The notes beneath the pieces were generated by a model. It searched no databases. It was not told the origin of the DNA and saw only the letters and a program-made list of their open reading frames with translations. A DNA stretch of 64,000 nucleotides from Kalmusia sp. IMI 367209 (lineage: Eukaryota; Ascomycota; Dothideomycetes; Pleosporales; Didymosphaeriaceae). The position numbers and the translations under genes are program-made. The number at the start of each line of letters is the position of its first letter. The stretch's first letter is position 1. The stretch spans positions 1,178,001 to 1,242,000 of the forward strand of contig JAPEUQ010000014.1 of the NCBI GenBank assembly GCA_027946365.1, written 5' to 3'. This document shows, piece after piece, positions 11,966 to 25,440 of this stretch.

Positions 11966-12292
11966 GATATTCTTAAGCTATTACTGTCGCCTTAATAACG
12001 TCCTTAATAGCTTATAGTTATTCTTCTACTTTAACTAGATTTACGTTTCTTTCTAATAGTTTATCTTATATATCTATAAGTTTTATCTAATTTAGGAACC
12101 TAATCTACTTATTTATTAGTAATATTTTAGTTAAGCTATCTACGATTATTTTATTTAATAAAGTATATTTAATATTTATTTATTTTATAGAAACTTCCTA
12201 TTAAGAGCTAGTAATTTATATATGTCTCTATATATTAGAGCTTTATTTATAGCTAAGATGTCTCTTTAGTTAATAGTTAGATGATTTATAGA
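11966..12292 (-). mobile_element. 3' end of a minus-strand Copia relic
   Basis: Lies directly inside the LTR at 11521-11965. Its last 160 bases (12128-12292) recur at 16307-16455, the start of the larger Copia relic. The sequence therefore belongs to the RNase H end of a Copia element, interrupted or duplicated around the 12.3-16.3 kb segment. Confidence 0.5.
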
Positions 12293-14039
12293 AAATAAAT
12301 TTAAAAAATTATATATCTATAAATTATTCGTGTTTATATAGTAAAAACTTGGGGAGGAGCTGAGTTATATAGAACTCAACTCTCTTACCAATATATTCAC
12401 CTTAATAACTATAGGATAGGGCCGTAATAATGGATGATAGGTACTATATTTAATATAAGGTGGTGCTCACAGGAGACCGCACTTCCCTAGTTATGACAAA
12501 ACGTAACACTAGATTAATGACTATATGAGTAGCGTATATAGAAAATATACTCTAGAGAGGAATACTCTAGGTTCTAAATGAACCTCTAATCACCACCCTA
12601 ATCTAGAGGGTATACGAATTAATAATAGCTGGCCACCTAGAAAAAGAATATAATATTTAAGCTATTACAATGAGACTACTACTAGGATAATATATTATAG
12701 AATATAATAAAATATATATGGAACTATTACTACTTCGGAGTATATATTAACCATAAAGAAAGTAATAGAGACTATTATAGCCACTCTTAATCTTGGACTA
12801 ATATTAGTCTTAGATCTCTATAGACTTTATAATAAATCTACTATATACCTCTATTATAACCCTACGTCACCTACTTATGATAATGGACCGGCTGTCCAAA
12901 TTTATATAACTAGAGAGTAATAAAATTAATAAAGACTAAAGATTATATAGAATACTTCTAAATATATAGTAGTAATTCTATAGGTTTCTTAGCTTAATTA
13001 TTACTAATAGGATTAGACTAGTTAGGAAAATTCTAAGATTATACTATATAAAAAGTAAATACTAAATATATTATTTATTACTTACTCCCTAGGGGAAGAC
13101 TTCACGGAGCGTTTAAATACAAGAGATATAAAATAATCCTATAAATAATAATAAACTTTAAATAAGATAACTAGATAGAATACCTTCAGTCTACTAACTT
13201 ATACTTAATAACTAGAACCTAGTATTACTAAGATGTCTCTCTAATACTACTACTAAATGGATACTATATGATACCTACTTAAAATATCCCCTATAAAGAT
13301 AAATCCCAGACTATATTTATAGGATATAGGTAAAGTTCCCAGTAACTATCTAAAGTAGAGATAATAGTATTAGTCTAATTATAATCAATTTATCATAGAA
13401 ATAAACCATAGAGTGGATAGACTCTCTTATAGACTAGTAGAATGGATTCTAAAAAGATGATAAGATCTAGTTCTATTATAATAATAAAAGAATTAATTAA
13501 AAAGTTAGACTAGCTTTAGGTAAAATATATACGGTAGTAGATATATACTATATTTATAGTATAAGACTCTTATAGAAACTTTAATCACCTATATATAGAT
13601 TTTTAGTGTACTGTGTAGACCCACTCCTAATAGAATAAAGACTCTATAATAGTATAACCCTAGGACTAAGTAAAGATCTAGACTACTATAAATAAAAGAT
13701 AGAGGAGATACTTAGAGTATAAGACACGTGAGGAGGAGACCTAATTACCTCTAGTAAAATAGTTAGAATAGACTATACTAACATAGAAAGACTTAATAAT
13801 ATAGTAGACTATGAAAGCTAGACCAGTTTAAAACTATAGCAGACTACCCTAAATAATAATAGCTCTAAAGAGGAGATTAAAGTAATATATTATAATATTA
13901 TAATAGAAATATTAAAACATAATAAGAAACCAACTTAGTAGGGTAATAGCTTTGTGGAAGATCTACTCTAAGGATAATAATAAAGATACCCACCCTAAAG
14001 ATAAAGAAACTAAAGTAAAGCTATAGAATACTAACTTAA

Positions 14040-14250
14040 GGAGCATAACGATCATAATAAAGACTTTATGAGCATTATTTCTATGATAAAGACTTTATAG
14101 AAGACTACCCCTAGTAAAAGGTTTGGAACTAGACCTATAGATTTATAAATACTAAATCTACCCTAATTAGTTTAGTAGATAATAACCTATAAAATTACTA
14201 TTATATCTTAAAAGACCCTACTCTCTCTTTACCTTCTATCTAACCAGACA
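14040..14250 (+). repeat. Second RIPped fragment of the iteron element leader
   Basis: GACCTATAGATTTATAAATACTAAATC and the following CTTAAAAGACCCTACTCTC match the leader at 42150-42250. Upstream, two GATAAAGACTTTAT units correspond to the iteron array. Similarity ends just before the gene start. This is a third copy of the family, with a different breakpoint from the copy at 6.1-7.4 kb. Confidence 0.7.
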
Positions 14251-15889
14251 AAATAACTATAATTTATAACTAAATACGTATAACCTCATCCATACACTAG
14301 TTATATCCTCTCAGTATGATACAGCTGCTAGGAGATATTATACATTTAACTCCATAACGCCCTAGACGAAGTGGGCCATATTATAACCCTAATTATTATA
14401 ATTTTAAGCAAAGTGTAATAGTAAGAGATGATATAGTTAGAGCGCCACCAGATGAACCATTAGTAGAAGGCGTGGAGCGGCCAGAATGGGGTGTATAGAT
14501 CTAGGGAAAATCAGTTTAACTATAAGGGGATTACGTAAAGCCGCATCGAGGTAAGTATTATATTAATATAAATACCTAAACTTAGGTATAAAAATGGGTA
14601 AAGTATTCTTAATAGATTATAAAGAATTAGTATTAATAGTACTACGTTTAATAATATAAACGTTATTATTACGTTAAAATAGGCATACGTACTCTAACCA
14701 CTATTAAAGAACGTAACGTAACTCGGGAGAATTGGTATACGCCTCTAAATTATAATGGTAAGTGGCCTTAAAGATATAATAAGCCTTATAAAACTTACCA
14801 ATTCTATAACGACTTATAACTGAATCATTAGTATAATACCATGGCCTAGAAACGGAATATTTACTTAAACGTCCCAACGCGCTTTAAATGATTAATATAC
14901 TTAATATAAAGGTTACTAAATATAATATTAATAAGTTTCTCTTTAGAGCTGTCCCTTATAGAATTAGTTTCACGTAATACGACGCCGCTTCGTTAAACGG
15001 CCAGTAGATGGAGCGGATAGCATAGAGTACTAAAAGAAGTAAGGATAAAATAGGTGGAGTAAAATAACTAAATGAAGATAGGCTCCATCACTAGATTAGG
15101 TGTGTTAACAATCTTAAGTATAATCCTATAAATTCACTAGAAGATTTTACTTTATGGGTATAACGCCTAAGATAGACTTTTATAGCCATAGAGACCTTAT
15201 GCTGCTTCGTAGGTGCACTTAGAACTGGACGGAGCGCTTTACTTCCATAGGAAAGATAATCACAGTTTATCTAGAGAGTTATTAGGCTAAGCCTATGCAT
15301 GGGAGTGGATGGATATAACGCCTTAGACTAATTTAGATTATTATTCTTATTACCACCACCATAACCCTCAAGACCTATTAAAGTAATACTATTAATAAGC
15401 CCATTTAAATCACCTAAAGCATGTAAGAAATCATAGCGTTAGAGGCCTAATATAAAGTAAAGCGGGACTAAAGAAAGTAAAAAGACTAGTAAAAAGAGCC
15501 AAGAGATAGAATAGAAGAGGGAACTTTATGGGTAGAGATAGAACTGACATGAGACGAAGTAGTTAAAGAAATAGATTAAAGAAGGTGAGGAACCAGAGAA
15601 AATATAAAAAGGGTACGGTGAGAAGAAGAGGAGAAAGTTAATAGAGTGGAGGGGCGCTCTCAATACCTTAAGTATGATATCATAATAACTTAATTATTAC
15701 CCATGGTGATAACGTGACGGATTACAACACACCTATAAAACGGAAGATACGTAAGGTAGATATATAATTACTTAGACAACGTTATAAATAACTAAGAGAA
15801 GAGAGGAATATTATGATAAAACGAGACAATACACCATTATAATAATAAAAGGATAAAAGATGTATTAGATAGACAACGCTATATATACT

Positions 15890-16050
15890 AAGGTGAAGGT
15901 AAAGAACGCCGCAGTGAATAAGCTCATATACTAGTATGATAAAATAATAGTAAGAGACCCAGCCGGATAGACAATACTAAGTATACTAAGGTAAAAATAA
16001 ACGCCGCGGTGAACAAGCTCATATACCAGTATAAGGAGTAATAAATACTA
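15890..16050 (+). repeat. Direct repeat, two units of about 97 bp
   Basis: AACGCCGC followed by GTGAA(T/C)AAGCTCATATAC occurs twice, at about 15907 and 16002, each preceded by ACTAAGGT. The two units differ by RIP-type changes. Confidence 0.6.
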
Positions 16051-16304
16051 CGAAAAGTAAATATTAAAGAAAGAGAAGGGATAATAATTAAGTGATTTAA
16101 GAATAATATTATATAATTTAAGAGAAGATAAGGAGGATATATAATAGGTTAGGGCTACGCCTCTAGCCTTAGTAGGGATTAGTAAGGAGAGAACATCTAC
16201 TTAAGTGGAGAACCTCTCCTTTTTCCCTTTTCTACCTCGGCTAGAATTCATACCTTTCAATTAAGCACTACAACATAATACTACTAGGGCTAGCCCATAA
16301 TAGT

Positions 16305-19300
16305 ATCTTAATTAAGCTATCTATAATCATTTTATTTAATAGTATATTTAATATTTATTTATTTTATAGAAACTTTCTATTAGAGCTAGTAATTATTTAT
16401 ATCTATATATTAGAACTTTATCTATAGCTAAGATATCTCTTTAGTTAATAGTTAAATGATTTGCTTATTATTATATTTAATTATAATAGTTAATATTAGT
16501 AGTTTTATAGTAATTTCTATAAGTAATTATATAATAAATAGTACTTCTTTACTACTTAGAATAGAGCTAGAAGTTTAGCCTCTATTATTAAGATGGTGAC
16601 TATATCTTATTTATTTACTTTCTATATAATTAGTCTACTAAATAGTTTAATTATATATCCCTAAGAGTTCTTTTAATCTAGGTATTATCTATGAAAGAAG
16701 TATTATTTATAATTCTAGACCTTTATCTATCCTCTATTAAAGAGCTTATAATCTTATTTATAATAGATATAAGAGAACTTAGTCTATTATATTATAATAT
16801 TCTTCTCTAGGTTTAATTAGAAATCTAGCTAGTTATAAGATTATAAAAGTGATATCTAGTCTTATAGTAACTACTATATATAGAGAGACCTAATCTTTTA
16901 TTAGTATAAATTAATCTTATTAGACTAGTAAATTTTATCTATAGGAGTAAGCTCTACTCTATTTATTAATATATTATATTTTATATTTATTTTATTCGCT
17001 AATCGACTAATCTATCAATATATAAAACTTAAAATAGTTAAACTCTAATAGATCTATTTAAATAATTTTAATCCTTAGAAATTATTATAGGTCCTTATCT
17101 CCTATTAGGTATATTTCTTTAAGCTTTAAACTATTATTTTTATATCTATCTTTTATCTTTATGGTAGGCTAGAATAATATTATCTATATAGAAGAATATA
17201 AATATTTCGTCTTTAATTATATAATAGGACTTATAAGATATAATTTTAAAACCTATACTTTATAAAAAGATATAAATTTACGCTACTATAATATGGTAAT
17301 ATTTATAGACTATATAGTATTTTATTAAGTTATAATATTATTTCTAGCTTAGTATATTTATATAGTATTCTTTATATAAATATCACGGTTAATTTTTATA
17401 TATATAAAGATATTTATAATATTATATTAAGTAAATTCTAAATCTAGGTATGCTGTAATAATTATTAGTATATAGAAAGATCTCCCTATTAGGATTATAG
17501 TATATATATCTTATAAGGTAATATTTCTCTACTAGTCTTCTTATACTATAAGTCGTGTCTTATATTTTTATAATCTATGAAGCTTATTAACTTTATATAT
17601 ATATATCTATATATAGTTAAGTATCTAATATTCTATTAGCTTAATTTACTTTACTAGGACTTCTATCTAGAAGTTTATTTCCTAGTAACTACTTAGATAT
17701 AATCTTTTAGCTTCTTTAAATAGTTTATAAAGTAGATAATTTTCTAGCTTATTTCTTTAGGTTAGTAGTGTAGGTAGCTGGTTATAATAAGGCTTATTTT
17801 CTTTTAATAGGGCTCTTTTTTAGCTGCGTCTTATCTAGAGTATCTCTATTAAGCTTTTTAAAGCCATCTACTTTAGTTCCTACTATAAAGATAGCTGCCT
17901 ATAATTTTATCTTAGATAATCCTTATTATAGATTAAGGTATTACTCTAGGTTTTTTATTATCTATTTAGTAAGAATGCTACTAGTAGAGAGGTTAGAGGA
18001 GGTATAAAATAGTTCTCCCTAATCTTTCTCCCTTAATAGTATTCTAGCAGTTCTTTATTTTAAGAATTTTTACTAGTAGTTTTATCTTTATGGAATGGCT
18101 CCATTACTCTATAATCTAATAGTGTAGAGAGTTTAATTATTTTTATATATATAGTGATTTCCTCTAATATATTATATATAAGATTATCTATTAGATCTTT
18201 AGTTTTTTTATTAAAGATAGTTTATTCGTTAAAAATAATATCTCTAGTATTAATTATCTTAACTAGTAATAGTAACTAGATTTAATAGATATTTAAGAAT
18301 TAATATTTTATATAGTATCTAATCTACGCCTTTAGATCTAAGTATTAAAGTCTTAACTTTCCTTAATATATATTATTAGTTATAGTAAATACTTTATATT
18401 TATATACTTTTAGATATGCTAGATTTAGTTTTCTTATAGATATTACTATACCTGTTCTTAAATACTATTTATATAAAGAAGATTTTATAGGGGATTTTCT
18501 AGTTATTTATATAGTTTAGTATTCTATTATATAGATATACACTGACTCTTATAATTTTAGGCTATAGCTCTTAGGGTAGATTAATATCTAGTTATATAAC
18601 ATGAGACTTCTCTTTATTTACCCTTTTAAGCGTTTAGCGCCTCCATTTTATACTTAAGTATCTAGTATAGATGACTTAATAATTACTCCTTATATTATTA
18701 ACTATTATTAGACTTTTAATTTTATTATTATAATTTTATTATCTACTTTAATGACTTTACGGTGATTTTATAATAATTTTTAAAAATAGTAAAATTCTTA
18801 TAGTGCCTTAACTATTAATCTTACTAGTTAATAATCTATAAAGTATAGATCCTATTAAAAGCCAGAAAATCTATTAGTTATAAGTATTTAGCTTTTCTCC
18901 TTATTAAAGCTTTGCGTTTTATATATATAAAAGTTAATAATTAGTCTTTCTCTAGGTTCTTTATTATTTATCTATTAAGTATGGCTAATCTATCTTTTAG
19001 ATTTGGCTTTTCCGTAGGCGTTATATTTAATAGTTATAAGTCCTTTAATTTATACCCTCTAAGCTTACTATACTAGATGTTAAATAGTAGCTAGTCTAGG
19101 ATATCTAAGCCTCTTATACCATAAGGTAGTAGTGGCTTATTAAGGACCTTTCTTTATTTTTAAGTTTATCTTATATGTATAATAAGTAGCCTCTTATAGT
19201 AGATAATATTCTAATATCTATTATTTATAAATTTCTTTAAGTTCTCTAAGTATATTATCATTAGATTATCTTAGCGTCGTGGGTTTATATTAGTTATCCC

Positions 19301-20225
19301 ACTATATTCCCTTTATCTAAATATATAAAAAGATACTAGATTATATTATAGATTAGAATATATTATTATATTATATAGAGCTAGTTTAGTTATTCCTATT
19401 TATTTACTTAGATATAGGTTAACTAAGTTATATTCTTTAATTTCAACATATATTGCCTACCTAGATAAAATCTCTAGGTATGGGTGGCTAATAGTTAATT
19501 ATTTAATTAGAATTATTTATAATATAATATATTAATTCTAAGTTAAGGATAAAGAAGCTTTATAATAGATATTATTATAAAGTTAATTTAAATATAGCTA
19601 ATATAAAGTTAGTATTAATTAATATAATTTATTATCTTTATAATTACTCTTCTTAGACTTTAGTAATATATATGGACGATTGTTTTATTACTAAGGTTTA
19701 AGTTTAAGGTTTACTCTATCCTCTAATTAACCCTATAAACGTTAAATTATTCTTATATTTAAAATTTATAAGGTTATTAATTACCTTATTTAGAATCTAC
19801 TATTTAGGTACTTAGTCTAAATTAACATAGAAGTAGTCCTTAATAACGTAATATTATTTATAAATAGAATATCTTCTAGCTATTATATTAGACTCTTATT
19901 TTTAAGTCCTCTTTAGTTAGTATTATTTTTATTATTTAGATATTAATAATGGGGTCTTCCCAGTTCTTAAATAATATACTATTAATCTAAGAGGCGTCTC
20001 TATTATAGTTCTAATTAGTTATACTACTAGTAAAAGTTAATCTATCTAATATATTACTAGCTATAAAACTAGCCCTATTCTTTTCTAATCTAAGGGAGTG
20101 ATTTTATATTATACTTTTAAAAACGTTTCATTATCTCTTACCTAGTTATCCTAGTAACGTATTAGCCATTATTTTTAAATATTATAGTCTAGGTGTTTAT
20201 AACCTTATATTAGGATCTAGAATCC
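16305..20225 (-). mobile_element. RIPped Ty1/Copia retrotransposon relic
   Basis: The minus strand carries a readable reverse-transcriptase active-site remnant at 17164-17190: Tyr-Ile-Asp-Asn-Ile-Ile-Leu-Ala. This is the Copia YVDDIILA motif with the second Asp codon GAT changed to AAT, a RIP-type change. The RNase H end lies at the left (16.3-16.5 kb). Integrase and gag would follow to the right, but they are too decayed to delimit. No open frame survives. The element is dead. Confidence 0.65.
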
Positions 20226-20930
20226 TATATAGGGATTAGCTATTTATAATGACCCTTGCCCCACTATAATTAAATAATGTTCCATGATATCCCATATACT
20301 AAGCCATAGGATGGCTTACAGTTAGCTAATATCACGTAACTATACTATAGAATCCTATATATCCTATGATATGAGATAATATAGAACTATAGAATCTATA
20401 GAATAATATATATATATAACCTTAAGTGTAAGAACTTCTAGTTTTTATATTTAACCTAAGTTATAACCTTAGAATAAGTTAGTAATCTATCTTTTAGATT
20501 CTCTAACCTCTTATCTACCTTCTTTAACTATACTCTTGTCTAAGAACTAACTACTAACCTCTTAGGACTAGCTACCCTAAGTTAGGCTTTAATATCTTAA
20601 ACACCCTTAATATAAGTATAAACTTGGAACCTCTACCTCTAGCTAAAACTATAGTATAAACCTTATTAGAAATAAGCCTATAAGATTTAACCTCTATTAT
20701 AGAGTATAATTTTATACTAAAGATTAATTTCTTTAACTAGATCTATACTTTCTTAATAATCTAATTTTAAAAGATAGTAGAAAGGTAATCTTTACCTTAT
20801 ATCTTATATAGGTAATGCTCTTAAATAGATTTAACCTTATATATATTAATATCTAAAAGAAGAAAATACTAAAGAAGATATAACTAATTAAATTATTAAA
20901 GTAATATGTCTCTTATTCCAGGTCTAGGTT
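20226..20930. repeat. RIPped repeat; direct copy of inner parts of the 7.4-9.4 kb unit
   Basis: From about 20435 to 20905 the sequence matches 7655-7965 and then 9195-9360 in direct orientation and without the insertion found there. Landmarks are TTTATATTTAACCTAAGTTA and CTAGATCTATACTTTCTTAAT. The bases before 20435 show no gene. Confidence 0.55.
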
Positions 20931-21009
20931 AAGGCTGGCATGAGACATAGTTAAAATCATAGCGTGAATGGAAAGATATTCCTCTCCCTACCTACGCTAT
21001 ATTAGGGAA

Positions 21010-21300
21010 AGGATAATGGCACCGTTTAACTAACTATTTATATATATATAAGAGCTAATGGCACCGTTTGGCTGACTATTATATATATATATAAGAGCTA
21101 ATGGCACCGTTTGGCTAACTATCTATATATATATATAAGAGCTAATGGCACCATTTAGCTAACTGTCCATATATATATAGAGCTAATGGTACCATTTAGC
21201 TAACTATTATATATATATAAGAGCTAATGGCACCGTTTAGCTAACTATTTATATATATATAAGAGCTAATGATATCATTTAGCTAACTATTTATATATTT
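21010..21300. repeat. 42-bp minisatellite, about seven units
   Basis: Each unit reads AGAGCTAATGGCACCGTTT then a GGCTAACTAT box and a TATATATATA tract. The GCACCGTTT box is RIP-altered in some units (GATATCATTT, GCACCATTT). It sits at the left border of the co-directional gene series, just after a single arm of the CTTTCC/GGAAAG hairpin family (about 20964-20990). Confidence 0.85.
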
Positions 21301-21367
21301 TGAATTTCGTTATACGACTAATAGCTTCCACACTATTATAAAGTTAAACTTATCTACTACTATTATT

Positions 21368-21540
21368 ATGACTACGTATGATGCCGACCCGGAAACCTCT
21401 TAAAGAACCTATAAAGAAAGATAGATAATAAGTAAAAAGAGAATTAAATTAAAAGTATAAGCTAATAGACGTAATTTTATACGTGAATTAATATAAAACG
21501 ATAGCGTAATATAGTAATTATCTACTACTCTAGTCCTATA
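21368..21540 (+). pseudogene. Decayed short ORF at the start of the gene series
   Basis: An ATG at 21368 begins MTTYDADPETS. The same frame continues with TAA and TAG stops where CAA, CAG or TGG codons would fit, through a basic stretch (SKKRIKLKV) and on to about 21540. The stops are the kind RIP makes. No family is recognised. It is the first plus-strand relic after the minisatellite. Confidence 0.35.
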
Positions 21541-22193
21541 AATAATATTAAATAGATAATATTATTCTACTAAGCCGTATATATAACCGTTACTACCATA
21601 TTTAATATAAGGTTAGTAACTACCACTAGGACTTCTTTATAAAGTATATCCTTAGTCTTTTTATACTAATTAACTATTTTATATTTAGTCCTCGCTATGA
21701 CCGCACCGCATACTACTAATAAATCTAGAACCTAATATACCACTTTTATAAAATAAAAACGAGTGCCTATTATATCTATTTAGTATAATCATAACCCTTA
21801 TAATAGCCTAAAATCCATAAAATATATAGTAAAACATATACTAAGGTATATATAATCTAAAAGTAGTATTAGAAGACTGGCTAAATAAAGATATACTTAA
21901 CTCTTCTCTAGTTACTAGGGCTGATACTAAGCCAACTATAGTGAACGTATATAAACGCTAGATAATAAAGAAGAATACTTTAATAGCCGCCATAATAACT
22001 ATAGTAAAGAAGAGTATAAGCTAAGTAAATACTAGAATAATCGTAAAAACGAAGAGGTTAAGATACTATAGAAGTAGATTTAACGTATAAATATAATCAC
22101 CTAAGAACTAGGTATATTATATCTTATATACTCATTAATATAACTATATATATATAGTATACTAGATATTATACTAGGTATACCTGTAAATAT

Positions 22194-22250
22194 AGGAAGG
22201 GGTTACTTTCCGTTACTATAGTACATTGAACGGATAGTTACCCTCCTTAT
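22194..22250. repeat. Hairpin of the ACTTTCCGTT family
   Basis: Arms AGGAAGGGGTTACTTTCCGTT and AACGGATAGTTACCCTCCTT enclose a short loop. It lies between the first short relic and the next large relic. Confidence 0.7.
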
Positions 22251-22299
22251 AGCTACTAGGATAACTAAAAATATAAATATATAGATAAAGAGACTAATA

Positions 22300-25200
22300 T
22301 ATTAATAACTATAGGATCTTCTCTACTTTTAAATAGGATCTAGTAATATATTATTATAATATATTTATATAGATTACCGCAGAGACTTTAAGGCCTAAGC
22401 CTTAATAAGATATTATCTTATCTAATTAACGCTATACCATCATTTATACCTAATATTAATATGGCTCTATAACCCTTATATTGCCTAAGGTCCTACCTAG
22501 TACCAACGTAATGCCACTAATAATTTCTATAGTTAGAATAAGGTATTAACTAGGGTAGATGGTATTAGTAATTTAGATTACTAGTCTCTTAGCTACGATT
22601 ACTTAGAGGCTGAATTTTTATAATAGACTGGACCGTATAAGCTTATATAGTATTTTAACTATAATAGTATTCTCTTTTATCTACTAGCCTTAGTGTCTTT
22701 TGGGATAATATATTATTATCTTTTCTACCTGGCTTCACTAAGGGGTTTAGTAGCAATTAACATGTATTATTCTCTCTAGTTAATCTATATAAATATCATA
22801 ATGTTCTATTTTATATAGCCGGGTCTTATAGATATTATATATTTTAGCCCTACTTTCCAGACTAGTATATAAATTTAGTAGGGAGGTTATTATAATATAA
22901 TTTTAATATATTAACGATACCGCCTTACGCGTTTAGATGATAACGTAGTAATCCTAGCTCTAGATACCATAAGTAATAGCGTTAGTAGAGGGTATTATTC
23001 TATTAACTTCTAGTATACCACCATAAATTTACACATTAAGCGGGCGGCATCCCAGAGTTAAATATATAATAATAGTTATATTAATATATGTTAACCTATT
23101 AGTAGTATACTACTTAAAGCGTTTTAGGCTAAGATAATTAAGCTAGCGTACTACGTATATATTAAGGATATTAATATACTAGAGAATATATTTCATGATG
23201 CATACCTTATTATTTCCTACTATAACTTAAAGATTAGCCAACTTGGCAGCCACTAAACATATATATAATATCTATTTAAGCTTAAAGAATATATTACTTA
23301 GTACTAGAATACTATCTATATTAACCTATAACGCTTCTATTGGGACCTTGGTATATAGACTAGATCATCTCTACCTAGGATAACCACTCTACGTAAAGCG
23401 CGGTATAATAAATAATAGATAGATAATTTCTATTATAGAAGAGGCCATTATACTACGTTAATATTTTTTATATTTGCTAGAATAGATGTAGGATTAGTAG
23501 GCATTAAACTTAGAGCCTAGAATAAGTTCTATGATAATAGGCTTATATATAGAAAGGTGTATAATACTAATAAGGAACTCCTATATCCACCAATTAGAGG
23601 ATACGGTTTATTTATAAATCCATACCTTAAGGTGGTTGCCCTCACGCGCAAACTACTCAACATATAAAATAAAAATAAACGTAATGGAACTATAAATATC
23701 TTATAAGAATAACTCTTTAATAAAGTTAAGTACTATAAAGAGCGGATTAGAGTGATAGTTTTTAATACTATAAGCCACACACGCTTTATAGACTAGTAGG
23801 AGCTTAGGATCTCCTATATAGCGCTAGAATGGTTATAGCGCCCAACTTAATTAACGGAGAACTCCACTAGATTTAAGATAGGAGAATGAACCTCACCGTG
23901 GATTCTAGATTCTATTAACTATAGACGTTAACCGGTTCCGCGCTATAGACTATAATTAATGGCTCACTATATTAGAGTCAATTATGGTTATTTCTACTAG
24001 ATAGATTTAATAACTAGAGACTAAGAAGTTAACTATGTCATGTCAACCACCTTAGTACGGACCCTTAATACGGTCCTTAACTATTATAACCTAGAGGAAA
24101 TATTATCCTTAGGTCTAGAAAAGCCTACCGACGACCGCATAACTATTAACTAGTAAATAGTTAATATAGGCGTCTTAGAAAGCTATATAAGAAGCGTCAG
24201 GGTCTTAAATACTCAGCCTCAATTATGAAATATAGGATAATATAGATATCTTATTATCTAGATATCTAGAATAAAGTAGTCCCTACCTTTATCTATTTAA
24301 ATACCCTAATCTTAACGTATACTATTATATCCTTTACAACTCTAAACGGCGTATGCTATTAGCACATCTATGAATAGAAGAGAGCTATAAGATGGAATAC
24401 CTTACTAAGCTCATAGAACGTGCATGAGATAAAAGTAGTAGTGGTAATTTAATAGCATAGTTACAGTTATACTATTACTTTATAATAGTAGCTATCCAAA
24501 GATATAATTAGTTTATATAGAAAACTATTAGTAATAGATAAATACGCTATATAGGCCCTAATTCGCAAGCCAACATGACTCTATTCTACAAACGTTTAAA
24601 CATGAGCGACGTATATAGAAATAGCCTAGAGATTCTAAGTTTTCAAAGCGTTAAAAACATTTTACTAGTTAAACTTAGAATTGAGACTTTATACTATGCA
24701 AAGCAACAGAAGTCAAAGAAAGTGCCCTTCTTCTAGTAATAGATAGATACTATATAGAAAGGTTATATAGCACCACTCTTTATATATAATAATGATAATC
24801 CATTATAGCTATTATATATACCTTATATAAAGAGTATTCTAGCGTAATTCGAAGTATTCCGTACCATCCTTAAAGAAGAAATACTATCTACTATATACCA
24901 GGCCTATTAAGAGACACTTATACATTATACTAGTAGATATATCTAGGCTATCCTTTATTACTCCAAATCAAGAGCGTCTGAACTAGCCAGTATAGATATA
25001 GCAGAGAATTTAGCTATAATAAAGAAGACTAGGGCTACATAAAGTAATTTAGAATGAATAAAGTAGATATTCCTATATATTATAAATAAGGATAGGATGT
25101 AGTACTATATAGCTACTTAGAATAACCTAAAACGTAAAAGGCTTATATATAAAGAGATATTAAAGATCCTTAGCTATTATTAAGTATTTACTATAGAAGA

Positions 25201-25440
25201 TAAAGGCCCAGTCAAAGAAAGTCCATTTCTAATAATAAATATATTATAAATAGGTTTATGTAAAGACACTAGATATACTAGCTAAGTTAGAAGAGGAGTT
25301 TAAAGCCTAGAGGGATAACTAAGAAGATAACTAAGATGAGAGTAATAGTGACTGGCCTAATCCTTTAAGTCTTTATTCTAACTAGTAAAGTAAAGCGTTA
25401 ACTAATATAAATAAAAAGAAAATATATATATATTATAGTT
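22300..25440 (+). pseudogene. Large decayed ORF(s) of unknown family
   Basis: The clearest reading is at about 23485-23880 on the plus strand: VGLVGIKLRA, then NKFYDNRLIYRKVYNTNKEL, then YPPIRGYGLFINPYLK, then YYKERIRVIVFNTISHTRFI, interrupted only by TAG or TAA codons. This is a long, amino-acid-like frame that must have been coding. Other parts of the interval are too decayed to join. No domain is recognised; the GYGLFINPYLK stretch may serve as a search seed. The next relic on the same strand is the Myb-like one. Confidence 0.5.

Larger units (their letters stand above)
12293..16304. mobile_element. Segment of unknown class inserted between duplicated Copia sequence
   Basis: About 4 kb flanked by copies of one 160-bp Copia sequence (12128-12292 and 16307-16455). 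It is less completely AT-converted than its surroundings. It contains a small inverted repeat near its left edge (GAGCTGAGTTATATAGAACTCAACTC region, 12357-12382), a fragment of the iteron-element leader (about 14040-14250), and a direct repeat of about 97-bp period near 15.9-16.05 kb. No protein motif could be read through the stops, so its class is unknown. Confidence 0.45.
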
